From NCBI GenBank assembly GCA_963704535.1, contig OY969916.1, forward strand, positions 7,688,001 through 7,752,000: a DNA stretch of 64,000 nucleotides, in the 5' to 3' direction. Shown here piece by piece: positions 14,224 through 22,435 of this stretch. The notes beneath the pieces were generated by a model, which saw only the letters and a program-made list of their open reading frames with translations, was not told where the DNA came from and ran no database searches. The DNA is from G963704535 sp963704535. Lineage in GTDB: Bacteria > Chloroflexota > Chloroflexia > Chloroflexales > Roseiflexaceae. Position numbers and translations under genes: made by a program. Every line of letters begins with the position of its first letter. Within the stretch, counting starts at the first letter, position 1.

Positions 14224-15637
14224 GCTTGACGTTCGCATCCAGATCCTGAACAGCTTCCTGTTCACGCCGCACGGCAAGCTGGCCGAGCAGGCGCCGCTGC
14301 ACCGCGCGGCGATCGAGCGCGACCCGCTGTTCTACGGCCACCTGGCGGCATGGTACGCCGGCCGCGGCGAGGTGCGCGACCACCGGGTGCTGTTCGTGGC
14401 GCATCTGCTGACCAGCGAGTTCGCCGAGCACCGCGAGGCTGGCTGGGTGCTGCTGCAGAAGCTGCCGGTTCACCTGGTCGCTGCCGTGCTGGACCACGCC
14501 AAGGTGGTGATCGGCAAGACGCCGCGGGTGCTGAAGAGCGCGGTCACGGCCTACCTGCGCGGCCTGGAGGCCAACCCGGCTCGCTTCGACCGCGCCGCGC
14601 TGCGCAGCCGGAGCGACATGAAACACCTGTACGCCGGCCTGCGGATCGCGCCCGGCCCGCGTGCCCAGCAGGTCTTGTTCGAGGAGCGGCCGCCGGCCGA
14701 CAGCCCGCTGTATGGCCTGAAGCTGCTGGCGCGGGCCGGCGACCCGGCCGAGCAGGCGCGGCTGATCGTCGAGCAGCGCATTCCATACACCACGGCGGTG
14801 GGCGCGCTGAAGGTTATCACGCCCAGCGTGCTGGTGGCGCTGATCGAGGTTATGACGCCGCAGGAGACGATCAACCACCTGGCCTCGCTGAAGCAGCGCG
14901 GCGCCTTCGACAGCCCGGAGGTCAAGGCGCTGGTCGAGGCCAAGCTGCGCGCGGCCGAGAGCGACAAGCGCGTCTCGACGCTCAAGGCCACCCGCGCGAT
15001 CGCCAACGTGGCCCTGGACGAGAGCACCGAGGCGCTGCTGACCGAGGTCACCGACCGGCGCGTGGCGCAGATCGCCCGCATCACCGCTCCCACGGCGCTG
15101 TTCGTGGACAAGAGCGGCAGCATGACCCAAGCGATCGAGGTGGCCAAGGAGCTGGCCGCGCTGATCAGCGCCGTGTGCGCCGATTTCCGCGTGCTGGCGT
15201 TCGACGGCGAGACGTTCGAGGTCAAGGCCTCCGGCGTGGAGCGCAGCGCCTGGGAGCAGGCGTTCCGCATGGTGCGCGCCAATGGCAACACCAGCATCGG
15301 CGCTCCGCTCGACCGGCTGGCGCGCGAGCGCCACTACGTCGAGCAGGTGGTGGTGATCACGGACTGCGGCGAGAACACGGCGCCGTACTTCCGCGACGCC
15401 TACGCGGCCTACGCCCAGGCGCTGGGCGCCGGCCCGCAGGTCACGGTGGTGACGGTCGGCACGGTCGACCGGCGCTTCCTGGAGCGGCTGCGCGAGGCGG
15501 GCGTGCCGCTGACGGTGTGGGAGTTCACAGGAGACTACTACTCGCTGCCGAACATCGTAAGCCTGCTGGCCGCGCCGAGCCGGGGCGAACTGGTTGAGCA
15601 GGTGATGGCGGTGCCGCTGCCGAGCCGTAGCGCGTAG
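14216..15637 (+). CDS. rsr: Ro60 homologue (TROVE-vWA, Rsr-like RNA-binding protein)
   Basis: 473 aa. Residues 1-280 are a helical-repeat TROVE-like region (HRVLFVAHLLTSEFAEHREA, KTPRVLKSAVTAYL, IPYTTAVGALKVITPSVLVA). Residues about 295-470 are a von Willebrand A domain with a complete MIDAS: DKSGS (DxSxS), the Thr in NGNTSIGAP, and the Asp in VVITDCGEN. Bacterial Ro60 proteins are rings that bind Y RNAs and misfolded RNA and can tether exoribonuclease PNPase. Three predicted Y RNAs lie just upstream. TGGAGGTGC precedes the ATG. Slightly short for the family. A vWA protein of a MoxR system is the alternative. Confidence 0.82.
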   Translation: MTELDVRIQILNSFLFTPHGKLAEQAPLHRAAIERDPLFYGHLAAWYAGRGEVRDHRVLFVAHLLTSEFAEHREAGWVLLQKLPVHLVAAVLDHAKVVIGKTPRVLKSAVTAYLRGLEANPARFDRAALRSRSDMKHLYAGLRIAPGPRAQQVLFEERPPADSPLYGLKLLARAGDPAEQARLIVEQRIPYTTAVGALKVITPSVLVALIEVMTPQETINHLASLKQRGAFDSPEVKALVEAKLRAAESDKRVSTLKATRAIANVALDESTEALLTEVTDRRVAQIARITAPTALFVDKSGSMTQAIEVAKELAALISAVCADFRVLAFDGETFEVKASGVERSAWEQAFRMVRANGNTSIGAPLDRLARERHYVEQVVVITDCGENTAPYFRDAYAAYAQALGAGPQVTVVTVGTVDRRFLERLREAGVPLTVWEFTGDYYSLPNIVSLLAAPSRGELVEQVMAVPLPSRSA

Positions 15638-15658
15638 AACGTAGGCAGCGTCGGTATC

Positions 15659-15713
15659 GCAAAGCCGCAAAGAGCATTCCTAACGGGTGCCTTTGCGGCT
15701 TTGCGGCTTTGCG
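15659..15713 (+). terminator. GCAAAGCCG/CGGCTTTGC palindrome after Ro60
   Basis: GCAAAGCCGCAAAGAGCA (15659-15676) faces repeated CTTTGCGG octamers ending at 15713. It is 22 nt after the Ro60 stop and likely terminates transcription, but lacks a T run and is also one of the word-based palindromes. Confidence 0.5.
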
Positions 15714-15733
15714 TGAGACAAAACGTACAACTC

Positions 15734-15937
15734 AGAGGGCGTTTGGGAATGATCCCGTCATCATCGAATGAATTCGATGCCTGAAACCAGTAAACATGTT
15801 CAAACACGTTGAGGCTCGATCCCCAACACGTTTCAACGTGTTTGCAATTTCAGGCCACAAATTCATTTGTGGATGGAAGGCGCAACCAAATCTGAGAATA
15901 GGCATCGAAAAAGCGCCATGTTTTCCGAACGCCCTCT
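15734..15937. mobile_element. Candidate 204-bp MITE
   Basis: Ends AGAGGGCGTTTGGGAA and TTTTCCGAACGCCCTCT are inverted repeats with few mismatches. Inside are TTCGATGCCT and AGGCATCGAA, and a CACGTTTCAACGTG-type hairpin. There is no open frame. Such ends are typical of IS-derived non-autonomous elements. It fills the spacer between Ro60 and the nitroreductase. Confidence 0.55.
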
Positions 15938-15956
15938 CAATGCCGAGAAACGCCAA

Positions 15957-16445
15957 TCACCACTTCTCCTGGTGGACGATCTCGTCAAGCGGGCGCCGGC
16001 CGCCCATCCTGGCGGGCGTGTGCTTGGGCGAGACGTAGCCGAAGGAGAGCGCGGTGTCGAAGTGTAGCTCGGCTGGCACGCCGAGGATGGCTTTGGCGCG
16101 CTCCGGCTCCCACATCGAGGCGATGCACGAGCCGACGTTCAGCTCCCAAGCGGCCAGTTGCATATAGGCGGCGGCTTGGCCCAGGTCGAAGTTGTCGCCC
16201 ACCGACGAGATCAGCGCGACGCCGAACGCGGCGCCGGCCAGGTGCCCGGCGTACTTGCCGCACTCAGAGAGCTGCCGCAGCGTCTCACGATCGCGGATGA
16301 GGACGAAGTGCCAGGGCTGGGTGTTTTTGCTGCTCTGCGCCCGGCGCCCGGCATCCAGGATCGCGTTGACGACATCCTCGGGCACCGGCTGGTCGGCGAA
16401 GTCGCGAACGGCTCGCTTGGTGCGAATGGCCTCTAGTACGCTCAT
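15957..16445 (-). CDS. Nitroreductase-family FMN oxidoreductase
   Basis: 162 aa; a short nitroreductase-like flavoprotein (NADH- or F420-type substrate unknown). Signatures: VLEAIRTKRAVRDFADQPVP at the N-terminus (FMN phosphate site RxxRxF), ILDAGRRAQSSKNTQPWHFV, and a C-terminal PxxLHFDTALSFGYVSP followed by GRRPLDEIVH. Two adjacent ATG codons (16448 and 16445) follow AGGAGGG; the second has better spacing. It is divergent from the plus-strand genes and not obviously part of the Ro60 system. Its 3' end is at the border of the 204-bp MITE. Confidence 0.88.
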   Translation of the reverse strand: MSVLEAIRTKRAVRDFADQPVPEDVVNAILDAGRRAQSSKNTQPWHFVLIRDRETLRQLSECGKYAGHLAGAAFGVALISSVGDNFDLGQAAAYMQLAAWELNVGSCIASMWEPERAKAILGVPAELHFDTALSFGYVSPKHTPARMGGRRPLDEIVHQEKW

Positions 16446-16492
16446 CATATTCCCTCCTGCTAAGGCTCCCCAACTCCTTATGTTATAGGACT

Positions 16493-16610
16493 TACGCGGT
16501 GGCGCCCGCAACGCCGCTATTGCCTGCGGCAGCAAGGTACATCACCTCTTTTTTATCGTGGATTTTCGCCCGGCCGGGCGAAAATCCACGATAAAAAGAA
16601 GAAAAAGTAC
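16493..16610. mobile_element. MITE-H, copy 2
   Basis: Core GTAC (16537) to GTAC (16610) with ATCGTGGATTTTCGCCCGGC as one arm and a perfect complement. The left flank TTACGCGGTGGCGCCCGC and TTGCCTGCGGCAGCAAG match copy 3. The right flank is lost. It lies upstream of the nitroreductase gene. Confidence 0.85.
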
Positions 16611-16824
16611 CGCGGCTCCTGAGCCTGGCTCCCCTGAGCCTGACGAAGGGTCGAAGGGCTGCCGAAGGCCGAAACCACGTTTGGTGGGCGACTGCGTAAT
16701 TCCTGCCACATTATAAAGTGGAACGCAACCTCCAAAACACCCACTCGCCTGTTTCAATCCCTGCGCTTGAACTCTATAGATCTATTAAAACCTGTAAATA
16801 AGACTAAAGAGCTACAAAAACCCA
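16611..16824. other. Intergenic stretch without a gene
   Basis: No convincing frame. It ends in an AT-rich segment that leads into the promoter at 16825. Confidence 0.6.
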
Positions 16825-16853
16825 TTGATATTCTGCAAGGATCATGCTATGCT
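16825..16853 (+). promoter_or_regulatory. Sigma70 promoter of the 285-aa gene
   Basis: TTGATA (16825-16830), 17 nt, TATGCT (16848-16853). The upstream AT-rich segment resembles that of the 12607 promoter. The leader would be about 150 nt. Confidence 0.65.
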
Positions 16854-17009
16854 GTACTCACGGGCCACGGCCAGGTAAGGGGCGAATGGCCATCAGGTTC
16901 CGCTACCACCTGCTCTGCACGAGTGATTAAGCGGGTGCCATCTGAAAATTCGTTCCCCGCATCGCCTTGATGCTGCGCGGCCCGACCAGACATACCGAGG
17001 AGATTGGAG

Positions 17010-17867
17010 ATGAGAGAGCAGACAGCACTCAACCTGATCGAGACCCTGGCCCGCGACGAGGCGGCCCTGCGCGGCCAGGAGTTCCTGGCGCCGCTGGCCC
17101 GGGGCGGGCGGGCGCGCCTGCGCGTGCGCGGGCTGATCTACGAGCTGGTGGTGGCCGGCGCGCGGCCCGGCTGGTGGTCCTGCCGGATGCACGACGCCCG
17201 CAGCGCCGAGGTGCTGGGCGAGGCGCTGCCGTGGCAGCGCGGCGACTACCTGGCGCTCTGGCCGGTGCTGCGGCTGGTGCTGATCGAGCCGCTGGCCGGT
17301 GGTGCCTGGGCTGCGCTGCCCTACAATCCGGCCGACGCGGCCCAACGCTTCGGGTTCGCCGGCCCGCTGCCGCTCCAACTCGTCGAGGGCGGGCGGCCGT
17401 TCGAGCGGGTGATCGGTCGCGTGGAGGGCCGGACGATCTGGTATGATGACGCCGACCGCCGCGCCGACCAAGCGGTGGCCGAGGCGCTGCGCGAGGCGCT
17501 GGCCGCTGACCATCCTGCGCCAGGGATCTCTGCTCTTGGCCCAGGCGAGCGCGCGGCCTATGAGCTGCTGGCCGGCCGCGCGGGCGCGGCGCGGGCCACG
17601 ACGGCGGTCGCGCGCACCGAGCGGCGGCTGCGGCACGCGCTGGAGATCGGCGGCGCGCGGCTGCTGGGCTACGAGGCCACCGAGGATGGTCTGCGCGTCA
17701 CCTGGGAGCGCGCCGGGCAGCGCAGCGTCACGCTGGTCGGCGCCGACCTGGGCGTGATCTCGGCCGGCATCTGCCTGAGCGGCGAGGACGCCCGCTTCGA
17801 CCTCGCCAGCGTCGTCGGCGTCGTCGGCGAGGCGCCCGGCTACGCGCGGTGGGACGGTAATGTGTGA
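17010..17867 (+). CDS. Conserved hypothetical protein, 285 aa
   Basis: Not recognised. Starts at the ATG at 17010 after GAGGAGATTGG. It is soluble and Ala/Arg-rich. Notable parts are a strand-rich middle (RARLRVRGLIYELVVAGARP), WRGDY-like PWQRGDYLALWPVLRLVLIE, an internal GRVEGRTIWYDDADRRADQA, and a helical segment (TERRLRHALEIGGARLLGYE) before the strand-rich end (GLRVTWERAGQRSVTLV). No catalytic signature is seen. Position downstream of Ro60 and the similar promoter suggest, weakly, that it belongs to the same island. It could be a companion protein of vWA/MoxR systems. Confidence 0.65.
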   Translation: MREQTALNLIETLARDEAALRGQEFLAPLARGGRARLRVRGLIYELVVAGARPGWWSCRMHDARSAEVLGEALPWQRGDYLALWPVLRLVLIEPLAGGAWAALPYNPADAAQRFGFAGPLPLQLVEGGRPFERVIGRVEGRTIWYDDADRRADQAVAEALREALAADHPAPGISALGPGERAAYELLAGRAGAARATTAVARTERRLRHALEIGGARLLGYEATEDGLRVTWERAGQRSVTLVGADLGVISAGICLSGEDARFDLASVVGVVGEAPGYARWDGNV

Positions 17868-17884
17868 TGTCTAAAAAGCAGGTG

Positions 17885-18034
17885 TTACGCGGTGGCACCC
17901 ACGACGCTCTATTGCCTGCGGCAGCAAGGTACTTCACCTATTGTTTTTCGTCGATTTTCGCCCTACCGGGCGAAAATCGACGACAAAAGAAGAAAAGTAC
18001 CGTACTGCCGTAGGCCAAAGTCGTGACCGCGTAA
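17885..18034. mobile_element. MITE-H, copy 3 (complete)
   Basis: About 150 bp. Outer ends TTACGCGGT (17885-17893) and ACCGCGTAA (18026-18034), second pair GCCTGCGGCAGCAAGGTAC and GTACCGTACTGCCGTAGGC, core hairpin CGTCGATTTTCGCCC and complement. It ends 28 nt before the DUF4180 gene. Confidence 0.88.
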
Positions 18035-18062
18035 ACCCTGTCAGTTAGTTTCAGAGGAATGT

Positions 18063-18470
18063 ATGACAGAATCAATGGAACTCACACTGGTTGAAGCAGG
18101 CGGCGTCAGGGTGGTGGAAGGCCCACCGGACGGGCCGCTCCTGTCCAGCGCCGACGATGCCGGTCGCGTGATCGAGGCATGCTTCTCGTATGGCGTCGCG
18201 GCGGCGCTGCTCTACGCGGCCAACCTTCCCGACCGATTCTTCGACCTGAGTTCCGGCCAGGCCGGCGCCATCCTGCAAAAGCTACGTAACTACCGGGTGC
18301 GGCTGGCGGTCGTGTGCCCGTCAGGCAGCGTCCAGTTCAGCAGCCGGTTCGGCGAGATGATGGTGGAGGAGCGGCGCGGGGGCTACTTCGGGGTGTTCGA
18401 GATGCGTGAGGGGGCGTGGGAGTGGTTGGGTGGTATCGGCGGCGTGGGCGAGGGGCGGATTGATGCGTGA
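18063..18470 (+). CDS. DUF4180-domain protein
   Basis: 135 aa, matching the usual size of this family. Recognised by the pattern SADDAGRVIEACFSYGVAAA, then DRFFDLSSGQAGAILQKLRN, YRVRLAVVC and SSRFGEMMVEERRGGYFGVF. The molecular role is not established. AGAGGAATGT precedes the ATG at 18063. MITE-H copy 3 ends immediately upstream and probably forms part of the mRNA leader. Confidence 0.8.
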   Translation: MTESMELTLVEAGGVRVVEGPPDGPLLSSADDAGRVIEACFSYGVAAALLYAANLPDRFFDLSSGQAGAILQKLRNYRVRLAVVCPSGSVQFSSRFGEMMVEERRGGYFGVFEMREGAWEWLGGIGGVGEGRIDA

Positions 18471-18770
18471 CGCTTGTCATTGCGTGTCGCGGATATGCAG
18501 CGGCCTGGATGGTGGTTATGGGGCACATCCGACTGGCGCTGGTCGCCCGTTGGCCGTTTTAGAAGTAGGCAGCTTACTGCATCTAGTTGGGCCGCAGTCA
18601 CCGAAGCAATATGTATAGGAAGGTAGCAGAGAATCAATGATTCACAAATAGCGGAGACAACGTAGATAGAATATATTTTCTAAAGCTCTTCAGCTCGCAC
18701 GTATGGCTCGGTGCGAGCTTTTTAATTATCCTAATTTGGGATAAATCCCAGGATAGGATATGATCCCGAT
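18471..18770. other. Intergenic region with terminator; border to an AT-rich island
   Basis: 300 bp without a credible gene apart from the hairpin at 18692. Base composition changes sharply at about 18640, where the AT-rich restriction-modification region begins. Confidence 0.6.
18692..18724 (+). terminator. Rho-independent terminator
   Basis: AGCTCGCAC (18692-18700) and GTGCGAGCT (18711-18719), followed by a T run. Classic form. Confidence 0.85.
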
Positions 18771-19007
18771 ATGTCACGTTTCAAGTCAAAGTATTATCAA
18801 GCGTATGATCTTCTCGCAAAACGTCTTCGAGAAGCACGTGAAGCTGCGGGCTTTACACAGGCTGAAGCCGCAAAAATACTAGGTAAGCCTCAATCGTTCA
18901 TTTCCAAATGTGAAATAGGGGAAAGGAGGCTAGACATTGTTGAGCTAAAAGTTATTGCTAAACTATACAGCAAGGATATGTGCTTTTTCGACATCGATAT
19001 AGATTGA
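18771..19007 (+). CDS. Xre-family DNA-binding protein (possible R-M controller)
   Basis: 78 aa, a single HTH_3 domain: AKRLREAREAAGFTQAEAAK, LGKPQSFISKCEIGERRLDI. Such small regulators often control type II restriction-modification genes. Just upstream are nested inverted repeats (GGGATAAATCCC and GGATATGATCC) that could be its own operator. The start at 18771 lacks a clear ribosome site, so a leaderless or weakly translated message is possible. It is followed by the broken endonuclease frame. AT-rich codon use differs from the surrounding chromosome. Confidence 0.75.
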   Translation: MSRFKSKYYQAYDLLAKRLREAREAAGFTQAEAAKILGKPQSFISKCEIGERRLDIVELKVIAKLYSKDMCFFDIDID

Positions 19008-19020
19008 TAGGATGTAAAAA

Positions 19021-19702
19021 GTGATATCATCAACTCTACTTGATGAAGAATACGACCGTCTTGTAAAATTGCTTACCGTTCACTATGCTTATCCTTTACC
19101 ATACCCTCTAGCTGGAGCATATTTCGAGGAAATATTCGCAGCATCTGTTAACGGAATACGAGAACCTAGAAGCTTCTGTTTGATGTGCTTCGCAAACAAG
19201 CAGGTTGGTCATTAAAGACATACCAAGCGCGGAAGACAAAAGGTGATACATTTGAAGTTGTGATACAACGATGTGATATACTTAAAGACAGAAACATCTC
19301 ACTTGAGAGTCCTGTTGAAGTATTGTGAGAGCACATCCTTCGTCACTTCAACAGATTTTTCAAAACATCTACTGATCGCCAAGAAGTGACAGACCCAAGA
19401 GCTGCTTTCCTGATCCGAGATAGAGACCAAAGAAATTTATCTTCTTTCAAAAACAATATGAAGTATACAGATCAGACGAACTCAGTTGGAGGTGGATAAA
19501 TGATGGTAATCGAAGTATAATGGGTTTTGTAAACGATAAACTTGTACTACGGTGGTATCGTAGTGGGACGCAATTATTTGGTGTATATCAAATACTTTTA
19601 GATGCACACGAATTCGAGATAAACTGGAAGCGAGCCAATCTCGATGAAACTATAAAATTCTTCGCTAGTCAAGGCATAGCTCGGATTATTAAAGATTCCT
19701 GA
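19021..19702 (+). pseudogene. Type II restriction endonuclease remnant
   Basis: Pieces of one protein can be followed through three frames: VISSTLLDEEYDRLVKLLTV from 19021, then LFDVLRKQAGWSLKTYQARK and FEVVIQRCDILKDRNISLES (broken near 19170, ended by a TGA near 19326), then FQKQYEVYRSDELSWRWIND and MGFVNDKLVLRWYRSGTQLF to 19702. The 'W S x K T ... F E V V I Q R' pattern is typical of type II endonuclease-like proteins. At least two frameshifts and one stop codon mean it is inactive. It is convergent with, and overlaps by 34 nt, the methyltransferase gene. Confidence 0.65.
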
Positions 19703-20892
19703 CGTGGTGAGTAGCCTAGCCCCTTCACTATAGACAGAGCGATGTTTTTTGCGACCAGAGGAGCTACTGCATTTCCTACTTGACGGCATTGCGAATGATA
19801 CTTCCCAAAGAACACAAAATCATCTTGGAAAGACTGGATACGTGCGGCTTCACGAATTGTGATCACTCTATCATCGAAAGGATGTGTAAACATCCCCAAT
19901 ACTGGATGGAACATCCAAGTAGTTATAGTCAAAGCTTGTGCGTCAGACTGCATTCGCCTATAAGCACTGCCATACCCATTCTTAGTCTACAATTCTTCCG
20001 GTAAATGTAATTGGCCCTGTCCTTCTCCCAACAGCCTAATTCGCTTTAACTGTCTTTCCGTCAGTTTCCAAGGGAAGTGATTCCAGACACCATTATCCTT
20101 ACTGCGACGTTCCTGTTGATATCGTGTAAGAGGTTCTGATTTATAAATGCAGAAGCCCTTCAAATTTTCTGCGTAAGAGCCGTACAAATCACTCATAGCA
20201 TCCCAGACAGTTGGCCCTACTGGCAATGTATCAAACAAAGATAAGTTGACAATGTCCCCCTGTGTATCAATGTAATCGACGGAAGTTGGGGTGCGGCGTC
20301 CAGCACGTGGTCCCGGTAGAGTTGTAGAATCAGGGAATGACACTTTTAAACTATCACGAGCTGCAAGGAAAAAAGCTCGTCGTCGTCGCTGCGGAACACC
20401 ATATTCAGAAGCATTAATAACTTTAGCCTCTGCTGTATACCCGAGAGAATGGAAACGCTCAAAAACTGCATCGTGGAAATACCCATTAGCCTTAATTAGT
20501 ATCTCAGGGACATTCTCCATGAGAACAAATTTTGGCCGTAAGTATTTCACATAATCAAAAAAATGCCAGTAGAGGTGATTACGAGGATCGTCTACAAATA
20601 CGCCATCGACATGACGAAAGGCTCGATTTTTAGAGAAACCTTGGCAAGGTGGACCACCTGCTAGACAATCTAGCTCTCCTGGTCTAATCTTTAACTGCTC
20701 TCCAAGTTGTTCTGGAGACAGCTTAGACAAATCAGCCTGAAGAGCTTTGCTCCTAGAGTGATTGGCTCGAAAAGTTGCTATGGAGTCGGCGTCAAAATCT
20801 ACTCCGGCAACTACTGAAAAGCCTGCCTGCTCAAAACCATGGCTTATACCACCAGCGCCACAGAACATGTCAATGAGAGTTGGTGTCATCAT
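19669..20892 (-). pseudogene. DNA (cytosine-5)-methyltransferase interrupted by one in-frame TAG
   Basis: All canonical motifs are readable in one frame: I (IDMFCGAGGISHGFEQAG), IV with the catalytic Cys (GGPPCQGFS), VI (MENVPE), VIII (QRRRRAF), IX (REAARIQSF) and X (CRQVGNAVAP). A single TAG codon at 19987-19989 lies between LHLPEEL and TKNGYGSAYRRM, in a stretch that otherwise reads normally. Without it the protein would be 407 aa. As it stands translation stops after 301 aa, before motifs IX and X. Two promoters lie upstream (20900 and 20941). AT-rich, probably acquired with the adjacent Xre and endonuclease genes. Confidence 0.88.
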
Positions 20893-20899
20893 AGTGATG

Positions 20900-20928
20900 A
20901 TAATATCCTATATTCGGATAGGTGTCAA
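20900..20928 (-). promoter_or_regulatory. Promoter of the methyltransferase gene (proximal)
   Basis: Minus strand: TTGACA, 17 nt, TATTAT. The spacer contains the dyad CCTATCCGAATATAGG, a possible controller-protein site. It ends 7 nt before the ATG, so the message would be nearly leaderless. Confidence 0.65.
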
Positions 20929-20940
20929 TTTACACGAATG

Positions 20941-20969
20941 AGTGTACACCAAAATGGATGTGCTGTCAA
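20941..20969 (-). promoter_or_regulatory. Promoter of the methyltransferase gene (distal)
   Basis: Minus strand: TTGACA, 17 nt, TACACT. Confidence 0.55.
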
Positions 20970-21086
20970 GTAGGGATGTCCAGTGCGAACTGCGGTCGAA
21001 CAAGTCGCTGTAGCGGCGTTCGCTGTGCGGCCTCAAGATCGGTGCGATTTTGAAGCAATGAAGTCGCGCCGTGAAAGGAGCATCCG

Positions 21087-21530
21087 ATGAAACACCCGGT
21101 CGAATTGATGAATCTCTTCTGGACAACCGCAGGAATATTCCCAGTGCCTCGCATCATTGAAGCATTTGCGGCCTTGTGTACCAAGGCAGAGGCGTATGGT
21201 GCGACGATTGGGTTCGAATTTATGGCGTCAGCGATGATCGACAATCTCGCGGATGCTCGAACCTTGGTCGAAACCGTAGGCGCAAAGAACGGCGGTTTAA
21301 TACCAATACTTTTCAAATAAGGCTCTGGCACATCTTGTAACCACAACCCCTAGTGGTGTTAATAACTCGCACACCACTAAATACCTCTTATTTGAAAAGT
21401 ATTGGGTTTAATACTCGATATTGTTCATGTGGTCAATCTTGGCATTTCGTATGAAGAAATCAGCCGTATTCCTGTGCAGTATGTGATAAATGTAGACCTC
21501 AACGACGGGACTTTGCCCGGAAGCCCGCGG
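21087..21530 (+). pseudogene. Sugar-phosphate isomerase/epimerase (TIM barrel) pseudogene
   Basis: The N-terminal MNLFWTTAGIFP is joined directly to IIEAFAALCTKAEAYGATIG and FEFMASAMIDNLADARTLVE, so about a hundred residues typical of the middle of this family appear to be missing. At GAKNGG the frame is cut by a 101-bp MITE. Removing it and one target repeat restores GGLILDIVHVVNLGISYEEI and VQYVINVDLNDGTL. The 3' end is lost after NDGTLPGSP. Related to IolE/xylose-isomerase-like epimerases. Not functional. Confidence 0.75.
21304..21404. mobile_element. 101-bp MITE with 10-bp target duplication
   Basis: Inverted ends CAATACTTTTCAAATAAG and CTTATTTGAAAAGTATTG. Flanked by the direct repeat GGTTTAATAC at 21294-21303 and 21405-21414. 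An inner hairpin (CTAGTGGTG and CACCACTA) is present. TSD length and ends fit an IS4-type element. Insertion disrupts the epimerase frame cleanly. Confidence 0.88.
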
Positions 21531-21569
21531 CACGAGCCGTCCAGAGCCAGGCGATTCTGTTTCGAGGGC

Positions 21570-21598
21570 TTGACAATTCGAGCAAGGGAATGTACAAT
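21570..21598 (+). promoter_or_regulatory. Near-consensus sigma70 promoter of the TetR gene
   Basis: TTGACA (21570-21575), 17 nt, TACAAT (21593-21598). The -10 box lies inside the longest possible reading frame, so translation must start further downstream. Confidence 0.75.
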
Positions 21599-21604
21599 GA
21601 TGTT

Positions 21605-22255
21605 GTGGAAACAACGTTACCCGAAGATAACACTACTACCCATGCTCAGGCCCGAACCCAGACGCGCGCGATACTGCGTCGCAATGCGTTTGAGGTTGCC
21701 AGCCAGATCCTCATGCGCGAGGGAGCTGGTGCTCTCACTGTGCGGCGCATCGCGCAGGAGTTGGACTGCTCGACCAAGGTCATCTACACGCTGTTTGGCA
21801 ACAAGGATGGGTTGGCGAATGAGCTTTACCGTGAGGGCTATGCACGGCTACGCCAGGCGCTTGGGCAGGTGCCGCACGCCGCGGATCCCGCACTCTACCT
21901 GGCCGCTATTGGGCAGGCATATTGGGAGTTTGCGCTCGCCAACCCCAGCTACTACGGTGTCATGTTCGGCGGAGCTATCCCGGATTTCACCCCTGACGAC
22001 GCCAGCATGAGCGCAATGCGGGCCTCCTTGGGTGAGACAGTGCAGGCGGTGCGCCAATGTATCGACCAAGGAAGCATTCCACAGAGCGACCCTGTGATCG
22101 TTATCCAATCGCTTTGGACCCTATTGCACGGCATCGCTAGTCTGAAGCTCATCGGCCACTTTACAGATCCAGCACACGCTCAAACGGTCCTCCATTTTTC
22201 TCTCGACGCTTGGCTTGCAGGGCTGCTACATCCGTCCAGTTCCTCACAGGACTAG
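21605..22255 (+). CDS. TetR/AcrR-family transcriptional repressor
   Basis: 216 aa from the GTG at 21605. The N-terminal HTH is NAFEVASQILMREGAGALTV then RRIAQELDCSTKVIYTLFGN, and the C-terminal ligand domain has the WHG-type pattern (YLAAIGQAYWEFALANPSYY, LWTLLHGIASLKLIG). The longest frame starts at 21590, but the promoter -10 box covers 21593-21598. The GTG is 6 nt after that box, so a leaderless mRNA starting at or near GTG is the simplest reading. The target is unknown; the DoxX gene downstream is a candidate. Confidence 0.85.
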   Translation: METTLPEDNTTTHAQARTQTRAILRRNAFEVASQILMREGAGALTVRRIAQELDCSTKVIYTLFGNKDGLANELYREGYARLRQALGQVPHAADPALYLAAIGQAYWEFALANPSYYGVMFGGAIPDFTPDDASMSAMRASLGETVQAVRQCIDQGSIPQSDPVIVIQSLWTLLHGIASLKLIGHFTDPAHAQTVLHFSLDAWLAGLLHPSSSSQD

Positions 22256-22346
22256 GTCAAGAAAAGCCTCCCGGCGTGGTAATCCAGTTTTTAGTTTTAG
22301 AAACAATGTTTCTTTAATAATACGCTGTTTCACATCATCGTATGTG

Positions 22347-22419
22347 GAACTTTTTCTTCCTTTTATCGACGATTTTTGACCGACCGGGCAAAAATCGTCG
22401 ATAAGAAGATAGGAAGTAC
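22347..22419. mobile_element. MITE-H, copy 4 (core only)
   Basis: TTTATCGACGATTTTTGACC against GGGCAAAAATCGTCGATAAG, ending GTAC at 22416-22419. The outer arms are lost. It lies 16 nt upstream of the DoxX ATG, just before its ribosome site. Confidence 0.8.
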
Positions 22420-22435
22420 CTTGAAGGAGCTGCAT

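Noticed and set aside
13586..15670. 694-aa open frame on the minus strand opposite Ro60
   Set aside because: Covers the Y RNAs and Ro60 in antisense, low-complexity His/Arg/Gln composition, no family resemblance.
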